A stretch of DNA of 64,000 bases from Pseudomonas sp. ISL-84 (GCA_018613035.1 JAGGRA010000009.1:92971-156970), one strand, 5' to 3'. Shown: positions 1 to 8,763, counted from the stretch's first letter. Notes: generated from the letters alone by a model not told the origin. Made by a program: numbers and translations.

Positions 1-254
1 GCGGAAAGCAAGTGACTGGAGAGGAAGGCAACGGGCAAGCTTAATGGTCCAAAAACACAATCTATTCAAAAAGAGCCTAATGTAAAAACAAAAAAGAAAA
101 TAGAAGAGCGAAAAGGTGGCAAAACAGCTTTATTAACAACGGAGCAATGAATTGGGAGAAAGAACAGTTTGGCATGATTTGAAAAACGGCTTGATATCCG
201 AGGAACATGCAAAGAAGTACTACAAACAGGGAGCTTTATAAAAGGAGAAGACTA
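1..254. other. Left-edge region without a supportable gene
   Basis: No reading frame here has both a start and a ribosome site. A stretch open on the plus strand from about 16 to the TGA at 148-150 ends in Lys-rich sequence finishing KTALLTTEQ but has no ATG, GTG or TTG start. It may be the 3' end of a decayed gene or chance. Another frame ends at 42-44 and could be the tail of a gene that starts outside the window. Confidence 0.3.
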
Positions 255-437
255 ATGACCACAAACCAATACTTAGCTAAATATGGTTATAATGAAAAAA
301 AGTTAAACCAATTAATCGATTTAAATGTTTTAAGACAACAGCAAGAAGCCTTAAATAAAAGAGTTAGAGAAATCTATACGATCTCAGGCATTGAAAATTA
401 TCAGCCTATTTTTAGCCATATCCAGAAAGGGGATTAA
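255..437 (+). CDS. Small hypothetical protein upstream of amidase
   Basis: A 60-residue soluble protein, MTTNQYLAKYGYNEKK..., rich in Asn, Gln and Lys, with no signal peptide or membrane segment. The ATG at 255 is preferred over an upstream in-frame start at 207 because AAAGGAG lies 8 bases before it. Its stop is one base from the amidase ATG (439), so the two are almost certainly co-transcribed and translationally coupled. The family is not recognised. By position it may be an accessory or regulatory subunit of the amidase, but that is inference only. Confidence 0.6.
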   Translation: MTTNQYLAKYGYNEKKLNQLIDLNVLRQQQEALNKRVREIYTISGIENYQPIFSHIQKGD

Positions 438-438
438 T

Positions 439-1851
439 ATGACTTCTGAAATCTTAAAAATGAGTCTATCGGAAGTGTCAAAACAGATTAAAAATAGATC
501 TGTATCACCTGTAGATGTTGTTAAAGCTGCGATTGATGAAGTCAAAAATAGGGATGTGGAAATCAACTCTTTCATTACATTAACAGAAGATAAAGCGATT
601 GAGGAAGCACAGGTAGCAGAAAGCAGTATACAAAAAGGTATATATAAAGGACCGCTTCATGGCATTCCGATTGGTCTTAAAGACTTGATAAATGTGAAAG
701 GTGTACCCACAACCGTTGGTTCAGAAATTTATAAAGATTATATCCCAAATGAAGATGCGGAAATAGTAAATAAACTTAGAAATAGCGGGGCAATTAATCT
801 TGGAAAATTAAATATGCATCAGTTTGCTTATGGGACAACAGGAGATCGTTCTTTTTTTGGCCCAGTAAAAAATCCGCATGATCCAACCAGGGTTACAGGC
901 GGATCAAGTGCGGGCTCGGGTGCTGCTGTAGCAGCGAATTTTATTTATGGTTCTATTGGTTCTGATACAGGCGGGTCTATTCGGATTCCTGCTTCCTGTT
1001 GTGGAATAGTTGGTATGAAACCAACCTTTGGGATCGTGAGTAAACGCGGGGCTTTCCCTTTGTGCTGGACTCTGGATCATTTAGGTCCAATGACCAGAAC
1101 TGTAAAAGATAATGCATTAATGCTAAATGCTATTGTGGGTCATGATTCACAGGATCCATATTCCATAAAAACAAAAGATGAAGATTACACAAAAGATATA
1201 GGAAAGTCATTAAAGGGATTGACGATTGGAATCCCAAAAAACTTTTATTTTGACATTATTCAAGATGAAGTTTATTTATCATTTAAGCAAACTGTTCAGG
1301 ATATAGAGAATTGCGGAGTTACAGTAGAGTATATTGAAATACCACATATGGAAGAATTACTCACCGCCCAGCAGGTAATCTTAACAGCTGAAGCATTTTC
1401 TGTACTTGAAAAAGATTTCCGGCAGCAGCCTGAAAGGATTGAAGAAGAACTTCGATCAAGAATAGCACTTGGCATGGGCGTGTCTGCCAGTGATTATTTA
1501 CAAGCATTAAAGATTAAAAATCTTGCAATAAGTACATTTACAAAACTATTTAACGATGTTGATATTTTTATGACACCAACTCTTCCAGCTTTACCTGATC
1601 TGATTGATAATAGAGAAATTGATGTTCAAGGAAATAAGGAGCATCCAAAATTATATAATAGACTAACTGGACCGATGAATACAACTGGATTCCCAGCTTT
1701 ATCTGTCCCAGGATTGCCAGTAGGAAAAATTCCAGTAGGAATACAATTTTTTGGAGCGCCGTTCTCGGAAAAGTTACTTTACCGCATGGGATCGGCAGTG
1801 GAGTCACTATATATTCAGAAACAAAAACAATCCATAAACCATTTTTTATAA
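439..1851 (+). CDS. Amidase signature family protein (GatA-like amidohydrolase)
   Basis: A 470-residue cytosolic amidase of the amidase-signature superfamily, which hydrolyses amide bonds with a Ser-cisSer-Lys triad. The sequence shows the catalytic Lys81 in GIPIGLKDL, the Gly/Ser-rich motif GGSSAGSGAAVAA (154-166, cis-Ser), and the nucleophile region SDTGGSIRIPASCCG (175-189, Ser180). The length is normal. The ATG at 439 follows AGAAAGGGG; an in-frame start at 391 lies inside the previous gene and has no ribosome site. No gatC or gatB is adjacent, so this is more likely a stand-alone catabolic or salvage amidase than part of the tRNA amidotransferase. The substrate cannot be told from sequence. 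Confidence 0.9.
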   Translation: MTSEILKMSLSEVSKQIKNRSVSPVDVVKAAIDEVKNRDVEINSFITLTEDKAIEEAQVAESSIQKGIYKGPLHGIPIGLKDLINVKGVPTTVGSEIYKDYIPNEDAEIVNKLRNSGAINLGKLNMHQFAYGTTGDRSFFGPVKNPHDPTRVTGGSSAGSGAAVAANFIYGSIGSDTGGSIRIPASCCGIVGMKPTFGIVSKRGAFPLCWTLDHLGPMTRTVKDNALMLNAIVGHDSQDPYSIKTKDEDYTKDIGKSLKGLTIGIPKNFYFDIIQDEVYLSFKQTVQDIENCGVTVEYIEIPHMEELLTAQQVILTAEAFSVLEKDFRQQPERIEEELRSRIALGMGVSASDYLQALKIKNLAISTFTKLFNDVDIFMTPTLPALPDLIDNREIDVQGNKEHPKLYNRLTGPMNTTGFPALSVPGLPVGKIPVGIQFFGAPFSEKLLYRMGSAVESLYIQKQKQSINHFL

Positions 1852-1885
1852 CCAGTGGGCTTAATTTAAGAAATCTCAAATAAAT

Positions 1886-1936
1886 AAAGGACAAAACATA
1901 GTATATATGACTAATATGTTTTGTCCTTTTGTTTTT
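1886..1936 (+). terminator. Rho-independent terminator after amidase
   Basis: A perfect 14-bp inverted repeat (arm AAAGGACAAAACAT at 1886-1899, partner at 1916-1929) is followed by a T-rich tail. It lies 35 bases after the amidase stop. Confidence 0.85.
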
Positions 1937-1994
1937 AGATGTTATGAAACTCTGAAATGTGAATGGCCTTTTTGGCAATGGATAAAGAGAGATA

Positions 1995-2027
1995 AAAAAC
2001 CTTCCATCAAGCGATGAAAGGCTTTTT
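1995..2027 (-). terminator. Terminator of the selenoprotein operon
   Basis: On the minus strand, CCTTTCATC and GATGGAAGG pair around a GCTT loop and are followed by a run of six T. It lies just beyond the stop of the UGSC gene. Confidence 0.75.
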
Positions 2028-2035
2028 GTCTGTAC

Positions 2036-2569
2036 TCATTCTTTCGTCAGAACAGCCAGAACTTCACCGGTGATTCTTTGCGCTTCTGTCTTCAATGCAG
2101 CGGGAAGGGCCGTAGCGATTGGGTGAAACACTTCTACGATACTATAGTCCTTGAATCCCTGTACCTGGGCAGCAGTTGTTCCCTGTACCATAAACTTATC
2201 GGTACAGATCGCTGCAGAAGGGATGCCGAGTTTTTCTGAATAGATTCCATCAAGCACACTGCTTGAGCTGCATGACCCTCAGTCGCCGACACCAGCTACA
2301 ACGGCATGGCATGACTTCAATTGATCGAGCATAGCGTCCGGAAACGGCAGGGAAGGGTTCTTCTTATCGAACCAGACGACCTCCGCATGATGGTTTTCCC
2401 GAAACTCTTCAGCCAATGCTAATAGGAATACATCCGAATTTCTTTTTCCGTTGTTGATAAAGGCAACTCTTTTTCCGCTTACATCGGATAGCCTGGGAGC
2501 CAAATGGTTTTCTGTTTCCACAGGACCTTCGGTGGGATCAAGTACAATAACCTTATCTGTCAGAATCAA
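2036..2569 (-). CDS. Probable UGSC-family selenoprotein, read through an in-frame UGA
   Basis: Two open stretches on the same minus-strand frame are separated only by one TGA (2279-2281): 2569-2282 (96 codons) and 2278-2036. Read through, they give a 177-residue protein with selenocysteine at 97, directly followed by Gly-Ser-Cys and a Ser-rich stretch (U-G-S-C-S-S-S-S). I recall a conserved protein family named for a UGSC motif that has Sec or Cys at the first position. The N-terminal half looks like a Rossmann-type domain (VAFINNGKRNSDVFLLALAEEF). The start is TTG at 2569 with AAAGGAGG seven bases upstream; the downstream part alone has only an internal GTG. A hairpin suited to a bacterial SECIS follows the UGA. 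The role is presumably thiol/selenol redox chemistry with its operon partner at 2635-3675. Simple gene calling would break this into two ORFs or a pseudogene. Confidence 0.8.
2250..2266 (-). promoter_or_regulatory. Candidate bacterial SECIS hairpin
   Basis: On the minus strand, TCAAGC-AGTGT-GCTTGA starts 12 nt after the UGA. The 6-bp stem (7 if the A/T closing the loop pairs) has a G/U-rich loop about 18 nt from the UGA. This fits the spacing of bacterial SECIS elements, which lie inside the coding region just 3' of the UGA and bind SelB. It is a short stem, so this is a candidate only. Confidence 0.55.
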
Positions 2570-2634
2570 TTCTTTTCCTCCTTTCGCAATTTTCTATCCG
2601 CTGCGAGTCAAACTGACCCGTATTAGCAATCACT

Positions 2635-3675
2635 TCATGTAAAGCCTGACAAACGAACCGGCTTCGTAACCGCAATGGATTGACTGACACTTCCCCATCC
2701 TGGGATGAAAGAAGAGAATCTTCCGGCAGGACCGCCTCCGGTTACCAGCAGGAGATCATCCGGGGAAGGGAAGGCTGGTACCCATTCGTCTTCTCCATCA
2801 GCCACTGGTTCCAGTCTCAAACCAAATGGATAAAACTCCGATTTTTTTCTTCTGGCATGTTCGAAAAGAAAATCCTTTACTTTGGCTTTATCCCATCCAT
2901 TTTCCAATAAAGTGGCTACATGTTCCGGGCAAAGCACAAGCGCACATTGCGTGCTTCTTTGCATATGGAAGGTTGCCAGATTTGTCATCATGTCCGCAAT
3001 AGACATAAGAATCCCTTCCGGCGTATGTGCGACATGGTTATTAATCTGGTGAGGCCCTTCGGAAGCAAAAGCAGTCACTGTGCTATCACTTCGATTAAAG
3101 CCCCTCTCTACATGAAGGGGATCCCATTCAGGAACATCCGCTTCCCCCATGCAAAAGCTGATTTTTCCTGGATGCCCGATTGTCGTTTGGTCGAATTGAG
3201 AGGAGCCGCCTGCATTCTTCATGATCAGGCCAATCGCCCGCCCAATCGTTGCGTTGGCGCGATGGGCGCCTCCCATGAGATTTTTCCCGGTATTGAGCCC
3301 AATTTGATGAATAATCGGACCGTTCACAATCAAAAGGATCGAAGCGCCCCCTGTACTTGCTGTAGGACCGTGGACTCCAAACTGCGGATCCAGCACCGCT
3401 TCCATTGCTGCCATGACAACAGGCATATAGGCAGGAATGCAGCCCGCCATTACGGCATTAATGGCCATTTTTTCAGCGGTAATGAACCGGTTTCTCTCAG
3501 GGATCGTTCCTACAATGTCTGATGGCTGAGCTTTCACATAATCAAGCATTGCTTGGACTCTCTCAGGGGTAGGGGGGATAATCGGTAGACCATCAGTCCA
3601 GCCCTTTTCGAAAAAGTGGTCTACTGCCTCCTGTGCTAGGTTGAATTCTAGTGTTTTGGAAGAAAGTTGGGTCAT
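2635..3675 (-). CDS. Conserved protein, operon partner of the UGSC selenoprotein
   Basis: A 346-residue soluble protein starting at an ATG preceded by AGGAGGTGA. The N-terminus has KGWTDGLPIIPPTPERVQAML. Further along are Gly/Ala-rich blocks (GPTASTGGASILL, GGAHRANATIGRAIGL), a Cys in SFCMGEADVPEWDP, and a C-terminal LLLVTGGGPAGRFSSFIPGW. I do not recognise a named enzyme family. It is the first gene of a two-gene operon; the selenoprotein follows after about 65 bases, so the two probably act in one complex or pathway. The Gly-rich blocks suggest ligand or cofactor binding, which is inference. No membrane segment or signal peptide is seen. Confidence 0.8.
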   Translation of the reverse strand: MTQLSSKTLEFNLAQEAVDHFFEKGWTDGLPIIPPTPERVQAMLDYVKAQPSDIVGTIPERNRFITAEKMAINAVMAGCIPAYMPVVMAAMEAVLDPQFGVHGPTASTGGASILLIVNGPIIHQIGLNTGKNLMGGAHRANATIGRAIGLIMKNAGGSSQFDQTTIGHPGKISFCMGEADVPEWDPLHVERGFNRSDSTVTAFASEGPHQINNHVAHTPEGILMSIADMMTNLATFHMQRSTQCALVLCPEHVATLLENGWDKAKVKDFLFEHARRKKSEFYPFGLRLEPVADGEDEWVPAFPSPDDLLLVTGGGPAGRFSSFIPGWGSVSQSIAVTKPVRLSGFT

Positions 3676-3713
3676 TGTGTCACCTCCTATATAAATACTT
3701 TTTCTGCCATTCT

Positions 3714-3719
3714 ATTATA
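3714..3719 (-). promoter_or_regulatory. Candidate -10 box of the selenoprotein operon
   Basis: TATAAT on the minus strand, about 40 bases before the ATG at 3675. No good -35 box is visible 17 bases upstream, so this is tentative. Confidence 0.35.
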
Positions 3720-4011
3720 TCGTATTTAAGTTAATTTATAAAAATATTTAGACAATTTAAACAACAAATGTATTTGATTTAATCAGAACAAAATCTTATA
3801 TATCCTCAACAAGGAAAGGTTTGTCGTATTGCCGGGATATTAACAGGAGCTATACAGGATTGTCATAGAGCTATCGTTAGAGGAATGAGTTTTTAAATCT
3901 AATTCTTGCCCGTTTTCGTTGAACCTCAGACTTCATCCTGAATAGTATATGGGCAGAGAGAGTGTACCTAACTTTACTCGTGGGAATTTTATCTTTTGGG
4001 AAGTGAAGATC

Positions 4012-4164
4012 ATGCAGAATTTTTATACAGTGCGTTCAGGTGATACGTTGTACGGGATCTCCAGCAGGTGGGGAATTCCGGCCGATTCCCTTATTGCTGC
4101 AAATCATTTGAAGCCTCCTTACACGATTTATATAGGTCAACAGCTGTCCGTTCCACCTGCGGAG
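4012..4164 (+). pseudogene. Truncated copy (5' end) of the LysM/beta-propeller gene
   Basis: The first 51 codons (MQNFYTVRSGDTLYGISSRW...QQLSVPPAEH) are nearly identical to the start of the intact gene at 9181, and the homology extends upstream through the leader from about 3846. One LysM domain (residues 3-47) is complete. Homology stops exactly at the palindromic repeat at 4165, and the frame then runs through the repeat to a stop at 4252-4254. The promoter region is retained, so a short one-LysM peptide of about 80 residues could still be made, but this is best read as a remnant of a duplication. Confidence 0.8.
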
Positions 4165-4227
4165 CATGGGGGCCTGGCCCCCGGTTCGTTAAATTGTTAC
4201 CGTACTTGGGGAACAGGCCCCCCACAC
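4165..4227 (+). repeat. Palindromic intergenic repeat, copy 1
   Basis: GGGGGCCTGGCCCCC, then a stretch containing GGTTCGTTAAATTGTTACCG, then GGGGAACAGGCCCCCC. It is nearly identical to 8764-8826. It sits exactly at the join between two unrelated gene fragments. Confidence 0.8.
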
Positions 4228-4229
4228 TA

Positions 4230-4738
4230 TTTAAACGATCCTTCCTCCAAATAATACTGAATCGATTCATTCACTCATCAAACAATACGAAACCCAAATT
4301 TCTAAAAATAAAACGGAAACATGTTCAAAGGAAACTTGCGAAGAGCTCAATAAAAACTCCGAAATCAATGAACTAGTTCTGTACTTTAATGACCGCCAAA
4401 ATATTCTATTATTTAATGGAGAAGAAGCCATCATCACCCCAACCCAGGCAAACATGATCAGACACTTCCTGCTATCCTCCAGCAAGGAGAATCCATGCAC
4501 GCGAACCACCATGCGTGATTATTTTGGAAGGACTGGAAGTAATGGGGAGGTAAAGAAGAACACCTTTATCAAATCCATTGAAAGGCTTAGAGTCCGCTTA
4601 AGATCTTTAGAAATGCCTGAGATTATTGATGTTACCCAGTACAGGGGAGAGACTGGTTATTATTTTAATGAGCCCATTCCATATACTGTCCTGTTCATGG
4701 TGGATGATGCTATTGGGGATGATTATATAAGCGGATGA
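4230..4738 (+). pseudogene. 3' fragment of the TPR/C-terminal-domain gene (parent at 29207)
   Basis: One frame is open from about 4230 and from about 4311 it matches the C-terminal 150 residues of the intact protein at 29207-30265 (for example VLYFNDRQNILLFNGEEAII and MIRHFLLSS, then KKNTFIKSIERLR). The N-terminal TPR part is missing and there is no start codon or ribosome site at the fragment's beginning. It ends at the natural stop. It is a 5'-truncated duplicate joined to the palindromic repeat, probably not expressed. Confidence 0.8.
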
Positions 4739-4913
4739 AGGGATGTCAGTATCTTTTAAAATAAAAGGGTAGCTTCCTATTTCATCAGAGTCTTTAAAAC
4801 CGTTTATGACCTCCCAGCAAGCCAGCTGGCTTTGATACCCTGGCTGTCCCGCAACAATGATTTTTGGAAAGCAACATTCGTTCATTTTGTTGCTGAAAAA
4901 TATTAAAAGAAAA

Positions 4914-4951
4914 TAACCGCAGCCAGCATTCACTTTGCCGGCCGCGGTCTT
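4914..4951 (-). terminator. Terminator of ger operon 1
   Basis: On the minus strand, ACCGCGGCCGGC and GCTGGCTGCGGT pair (12 bp, two G-U) and are followed by a T-rich tail. It lies immediately after the gerC-type stop. Confidence 0.85.
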
Positions 4952-4953
4952 TT

Positions 4954-6039
4954 TCATTCCTGAATATTAATTAACGGTTCTAAATCCATCTGGTAGTTAA
5001 CCTTGATCTGCAGATTTCTCCATTTTTCCCTCCATTCTTTTTTCTCTATCGGCCTTGAGAAAGGGGTTAATGTTCTGGCTCCAATGTTTAACGGGTCGGT
5101 TTGCCACTCCTGGTTTTTTTGCAGAAATGCTTTGGTTTGGGTTTCAAGATAGGATTTAATTTCATTAGTGATCTCTGCTAAATCATCCAAATCATTAAGA
5201 TTCTTTTCACCCTGATACTCATCTATTCTGCCTTTCAGCTCTACTTTTATATTCATTTCTGTTAAGTCCTGGTTGAAGGTGACATCTACATTTGTGCGCA
5301 CATGGCCTAATACGACAGATAGTTTTGGTATGGGAAGGTATTTTAAATAATAATCATTCCCTATAAGCTGGTAGATTTCATCATCTGAATCAGTAACGAC
5401 AGAGATTAGCTTGTCATTTTGAAAAATAGCTGTACCTTCATAATTGAGATTTCCATTCTCTGCCTTGAACACTGGCAGGATTGGATCAGAAAAGGGGGAA
5501 TACAGCTTTTGCATGAATTGATGCAGATTTACAATCGACAGCTGGCCTTGCCGCTTTCTCTCGTAATGTTTTAACATGCGATAAAGGAAGTAATCCAGGT
5601 TTTCCTGGCTTTCTATTTCTTCCTTAATATAATCTTTAACATCTCCCTGAACGATAACGAGATAGAGTCGCTGAGAAATGTCAGGATCCGTAAATATGGT
5701 ATTAATAATTGGCCTCAATCCTTTTTTTGCAAGTTCTTCATTAATTAACAGAACCCGAAGCTGCCCAACCTTCAACTCTCTGTAATACCTTAGGTTAAAG
5801 CCTTTTCCGCTTTGTTTCAGCAGGTCTACCTGCATGGTCAGGATGCGTTTTTTTTCCTGAACTAAAGGAGGTACGACTGTGGTTGCCTCAAGCTTTCCCT
5901 CTTCGGTGGCATTCAGTGACCAAAAAATCACTGGAGCAATTTCTTCAATTTCGTTATTTTCCAGATAAGGAGAACATCCAGTGATCAAGATCACACAGTA
6001 TACTATAGTCATCCATAAAGACTTTTTTAAATATGCCAT
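4954..6039 (-). CDS. Ger(x)C family spore germination lipoprotein (operon 1)
   Basis: A 361-residue C subunit of a GerA-type nutrient germinant receptor, lipid-anchored in the spore inner membrane. The signal peptide ends in the lipobox LITGC (Cys22). The family-typical central and C-terminal domains follow, including a stretch rich in charged helix (EITNEIKSYLETQTKAFLQK) and LNIGAR near residue 320. It is the last gene of an A-B-C operon, three bases after gerB. The normal family length is about 360-400, so it appears complete. The germinant recognised cannot be inferred from the C subunit. Confidence 0.9.
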   Translation of the reverse strand: MAYLKKSLWMTIVYCVILITGCSPYLENNEIEEIAPVIFWSLNATEEGKLEATTVVPPLVQEKKRILTMQVDLLKQSGKGFNLRYYRELKVGQLRVLLINEELAKKGLRPIINTIFTDPDISQRLYLVIVQGDVKDYIKEEIESQENLDYFLYRMLKHYERKRQGQLSIVNLHQFMQKLYSPFSDPILPVFKAENGNLNYEGTAIFQNDKLISVVTDSDDEIYQLIGNDYYLKYLPIPKLSVVLGHVRTNVDVTFNQDLTEMNIKVELKGRIDEYQGEKNLNDLDDLAEITNEIKSYLETQTKAFLQKNQEWQTDPLNIGARTLTPFSRPIEKKEWREKWRNLQIKVNYQMDLEPLINIQE

Positions 6040-6042
6040 ATT

Positions 6043-7155
6043 CTATAAGCCCCTCTTTTTTCTGCTGAAAATAAGAAGGAATAAGGGGACCAGAAGGTAC
6101 GTAAGGGAACTGCACCATATTTCAAGATTAAGGAATAAGCTTTGATGTTCTTCTCTCCAGATCCATTTGTTTGCGGCAATTAGCCATACTGAGGCGATGA
6201 TGCAGATGATTTGAATTCCCCATTTGGAATGACTGGTTTGCAGCTTTTTCCCTAAAATGCGCAGAGCCCCATAAAAACATAGCAAAAAGATTGAAACCCC
6301 AAACACTAAATTGAAGATATTCAAACATATCAAAATGATATCAACTCTTTCAAATATTGGCGATTGAAGGTATCTAGCCATCGTAACAATAGGAAATTTG
6401 CTTAAGCTTAAGAACTTGGATCCAAAAAAGAATAGAGAAGCTATAAATAAAACCAGGTATTCTAACACTGATAATGTATTGGCAAATGTAAAATATTTAA
6501 GAAAGCTGCCTCTTGGGTTCAGTAAATGAGCGATACAAACGATATATTCCGGACCGGACAAAGATGACCATATGAGCAGCAAGCCCTTCCAGGAAATATT
6601 TGACCAATCTTCAGGAATTAAAGGATATAGGTCGGGAAGTGAAGCAATGGGCGGCATGAAAAAAGTATAAAAAAGCAAGATCATCCATATGGAACAGAGA
6701 AAGGCGATTACGGAAAAACGAATGGCATTACTCATTCCCAGTGATGCTGTATAGCAGCAAACTGCCATGACAAATACAATCAGCCAATTTGGACTCATAG
6801 AGGGAAAAACAAATTGATGAATAATTTCAACGTATCCTAATGTGACAACCGTTACTTTAATTCCAATCACAACCATGCCGACTGCTGCAAAAACACGAAT
6901 CATCCATTGTCCGAATAGATGTACAAAACCTGGATATCCTTTTGAAGCATGCTCTGATGATAACCATTTTGATAACAGGATTAAATTTAATTGAGAGAAT
7001 ATGCCCACCAAAATAATACCCCATATCATATATGGGTGGGTTAAAACAGTTGGCATTACATATAAAAAATAAAGCAGCTGAAGCCGATTCGCGATAAAAA
7101 ACACATAAATGCCACTAAATGAAGACGTGTTATTTTCTATAGAAATAGAAGTCAT
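6043..7155 (-). CDS. GerAB-type germination permease-like subunit (operon 1)
   Basis: A 370-residue polytopic membrane protein of about ten predicted helices, of the GerAB/ArcD/ProY (APC-superfamily) family. In GerA-type receptors this B subunit binds the nutrient germinant. The start ATG follows AAGGAGATGA, which overlaps the end of gerA. It is the middle gene of the operon. The length is normal for the family. Confidence 0.9.
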   Translation of the reverse strand: MTSISIENNTSSFSGIYVFFIANRLQLLYFLYVMPTVLTHPYMIWGIILVGIFSQLNLILLSKWLSSEHASKGYPGFVHLFGQWMIRVFAAVGMVVIGIKVTVVTLGYVEIIHQFVFPSMSPNWLIVFVMAVCCYTASLGMSNAIRFSVIAFLCSIWMILLFYTFFMPPIASLPDLYPLIPEDWSNISWKGLLLIWSSLSGPEYIVCIAHLLNPRGSFLKYFTFANTLSVLEYLVLFIASLFFFGSKFLSLSKFPIVTMARYLQSPIFERVDIILICLNIFNLVFGVSIFLLCFYGALRILGKKLQTSHSKWGIQIICIIASVWLIAANKWIWREEHQSLFLNLEIWCSSLTYLLVPLFLLIFSRKKRGL

Positions 7156-7159
7156 AAGA

Positions 7160-8623
7160 TCATCTCCTTTTGCTGTAACGCCATTTCTGGAAAGGGTGCA
7201 AATGGTCGGGCCTGGTTTTCATTTTTGTTAAAGGGCCACGAATAAATAGGTCAATCCAATCTTTCCAGTATAAAGGAGCCACAGGGGCAAAATAGGGCTG
7301 CCTAAGTGATGTAAGACTGTTCAGATGTGCCAAAATGATGATCATCCCCAGGGCTATTCCAAATACTCCGAGAAAGGAAGAGAGGAGCAAAAATACAAAT
7401 TGAATCATCGTGTTCGCTTTTGTCACGAGATAATTAGGGACTAGGAAGGAGGCAATTGCTGATACACCTACCAGCACAATCAGTACTTTGCTGGCAAAGC
7501 CAGCCTCTACGGCCGCCTGTCCAATGACAATTCCTCCGATTACGCCAAGTGTCTGACTGGATTTAGTCGGCATCCGCAAGCTGGCTTCTTTGATAATTTC
7601 GAGAATAATCAGCATGAGCAATGCTTCCCAAAATGGTGTAAACGGCAATTTACTTCTGGATTCTACTAAAACAAATAGAATTTGCAGGGGCAGCATTTGA
7701 TAGTGATGGGTAGTCAGTGCTACATAGAGCGGGATAAGTGTTATCGATAAAATAAAGCTGATATAACGGATTAAGCGTAAGAAACTGGCGACAGGCCAGC
7801 GGTTAATATAGTCCTCCGGTGATTGGAACAGATGAAAGAATGTTACTGGGCCAATCAAAACGAAAGGAGTATTATCCACAAGAATAATCAGCTTGCCAAT
7901 TCCTAAAGAATAAGCACAAACATCCGGCCGGTCGGTCTGCTGGAACTGTGGAAATATACTGTTCTGATGATCCTCCATAAAAGCAGCAATCTGAGAAGAA
8001 TCAAAAAAAAGATCGAAATCGATTTTATTAATTTTTTCCTTGGCAATCGATACAAACTCGGGATTTGTTACGCCCTCCATATACATGAGGACAACCGTCG
8101 TTTCACTTAACGTACCTACCTGTAACTTTTCCGACTTTAATTCAGTAACCGGAAGCCTTCTGCGAATAAGGGTGATATTCGTATCCAGCTGCTCACTAAA
8201 GCTGTCTTTCGCCCCGTATAATATTGTTTCCGTGTCTGAAGTTTCAATTGAACGTCCCAGATTATTCGTGAGAAGGACACTCCACCATTGTTTCTTAAGC
8301 GAATCAAAAATAATAACGGACCCAGCCAGTAATTGTTTTTCTGCTTCCCCCAAAGTGAAAATTTCTTCTGCCTTAGAAGTTGAAATACAATCTTGGATTG
8401 ACTCATTTGTACAATGGAGCACTGGTTCGAATAAAGCTTCATTCATTCTTTCCTGATTTATCAAAGTTCTTATGTAAATGAAGGTGAAACATTGACCTTT
8501 TGGTTTTTGCCTCTCAACGATTTCAGCGTCTTCCAGATGGGCTAAAATCTCCTTTAAAAGTCCCAGTGAGAGGTTTTGCTGTCCTTTTTGAAGTGTCTGC
8601 TTTTTTTCCTTTTTCCAAAACAT
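7160..8623 (-). CDS. GerA family spore germination protein, A subunit (operon 1)
   Basis: A 487-residue A subunit with a soluble N-terminal half (about 1-285) and a membrane half with several helices. The family-defining motif PTKSSQTLGVIGGIVIGQAA lies in the membrane half, and FVLIGPVTFFHLFQSPEDYI precedes the first membrane helix. It is first in the operon, downstream of a forespore-type (sigma-G-like) promoter. The N-terminal half of the family assembles the receptor and, in recent work I recall, an ion channel. It appears complete. Confidence 0.92.
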   Translation of the reverse strand: MFWKKEKKQTLQKGQQNLSLGLLKEILAHLEDAEIVERQKPKGQCFTFIYIRTLINQERMNEALFEPVLHCTNESIQDCISTSKAEEIFTLGEAEKQLLAGSVIIFDSLKKQWWSVLLTNNLGRSIETSDTETILYGAKDSFSEQLDTNITLIRRRLPVTELKSEKLQVGTLSETTVVLMYMEGVTNPEFVSIAKEKINKIDFDLFFDSSQIAAFMEDHQNSIFPQFQQTDRPDVCAYSLGIGKLIILVDNTPFVLIGPVTFFHLFQSPEDYINRWPVASFLRLIRYISFILSITLIPLYVALTTHHYQMLPLQILFVLVESRSKLPFTPFWEALLMLIILEIIKEASLRMPTKSSQTLGVIGGIVIGQAAVEAGFASKVLIVLVGVSAIASFLVPNYLVTKANTMIQFVFLLLSSFLGVFGIALGMIIILAHLNSLTSLRQPYFAPVAPLYWKDWIDLFIRGPLTKMKTRPDHLHPFQKWRYSKRR

Positions 8624-8694
8624 GAAAATCCCCCACTGAAGTAAATTAAAGTTTAAGGCTCTAGAAAAAGTAAATGAATAGGTTGAGCTATACC

Positions 8695-8724
8695 TAGTAT
8701 GCTGACTAATAGCAAAAATATGCC
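8695..8724 (-). promoter_or_regulatory. Candidate sigma-G promoter of ger operon 1
   Basis: On the minus strand, a perfect sigma-G -10 CATACTA (8695-8701) lies 17 bases after GGCATA (8719-8724), which matches four of six bases of TGAATA. It is about 72 bases before the gerA ATG. Germinant-receptor operons are normally expressed in the forespore under sigma-G. Confidence 0.6.
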
Positions 8725-8763
8725 AGAGTAGGTGAAGAAATCAGTTTATGAGATGCAACAAAA

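Noticed and set aside
2036..2257. Stand-alone 73-codon gene starting at GTG 2257
   Set aside because: It has no ribosome site, is exactly in frame with the upstream stretch across one UGA, and the GTG lies in the predicted SECIS stem. It is the C-terminal part of the selenoprotein.
2920..3522. Plus-strand 200-codon ORF
   Set aside because: It is antisense to the 346-residue conserved gene, its residues are His/Cys/Arg-rich as is typical of shadow frames, and it has no ribosome site.
3949..4254. Intact 101-residue LysM protein
   Set aside because: The homologous part ends at the repeat; the remaining residues are translated repeat sequence. Treated as a truncated copy.
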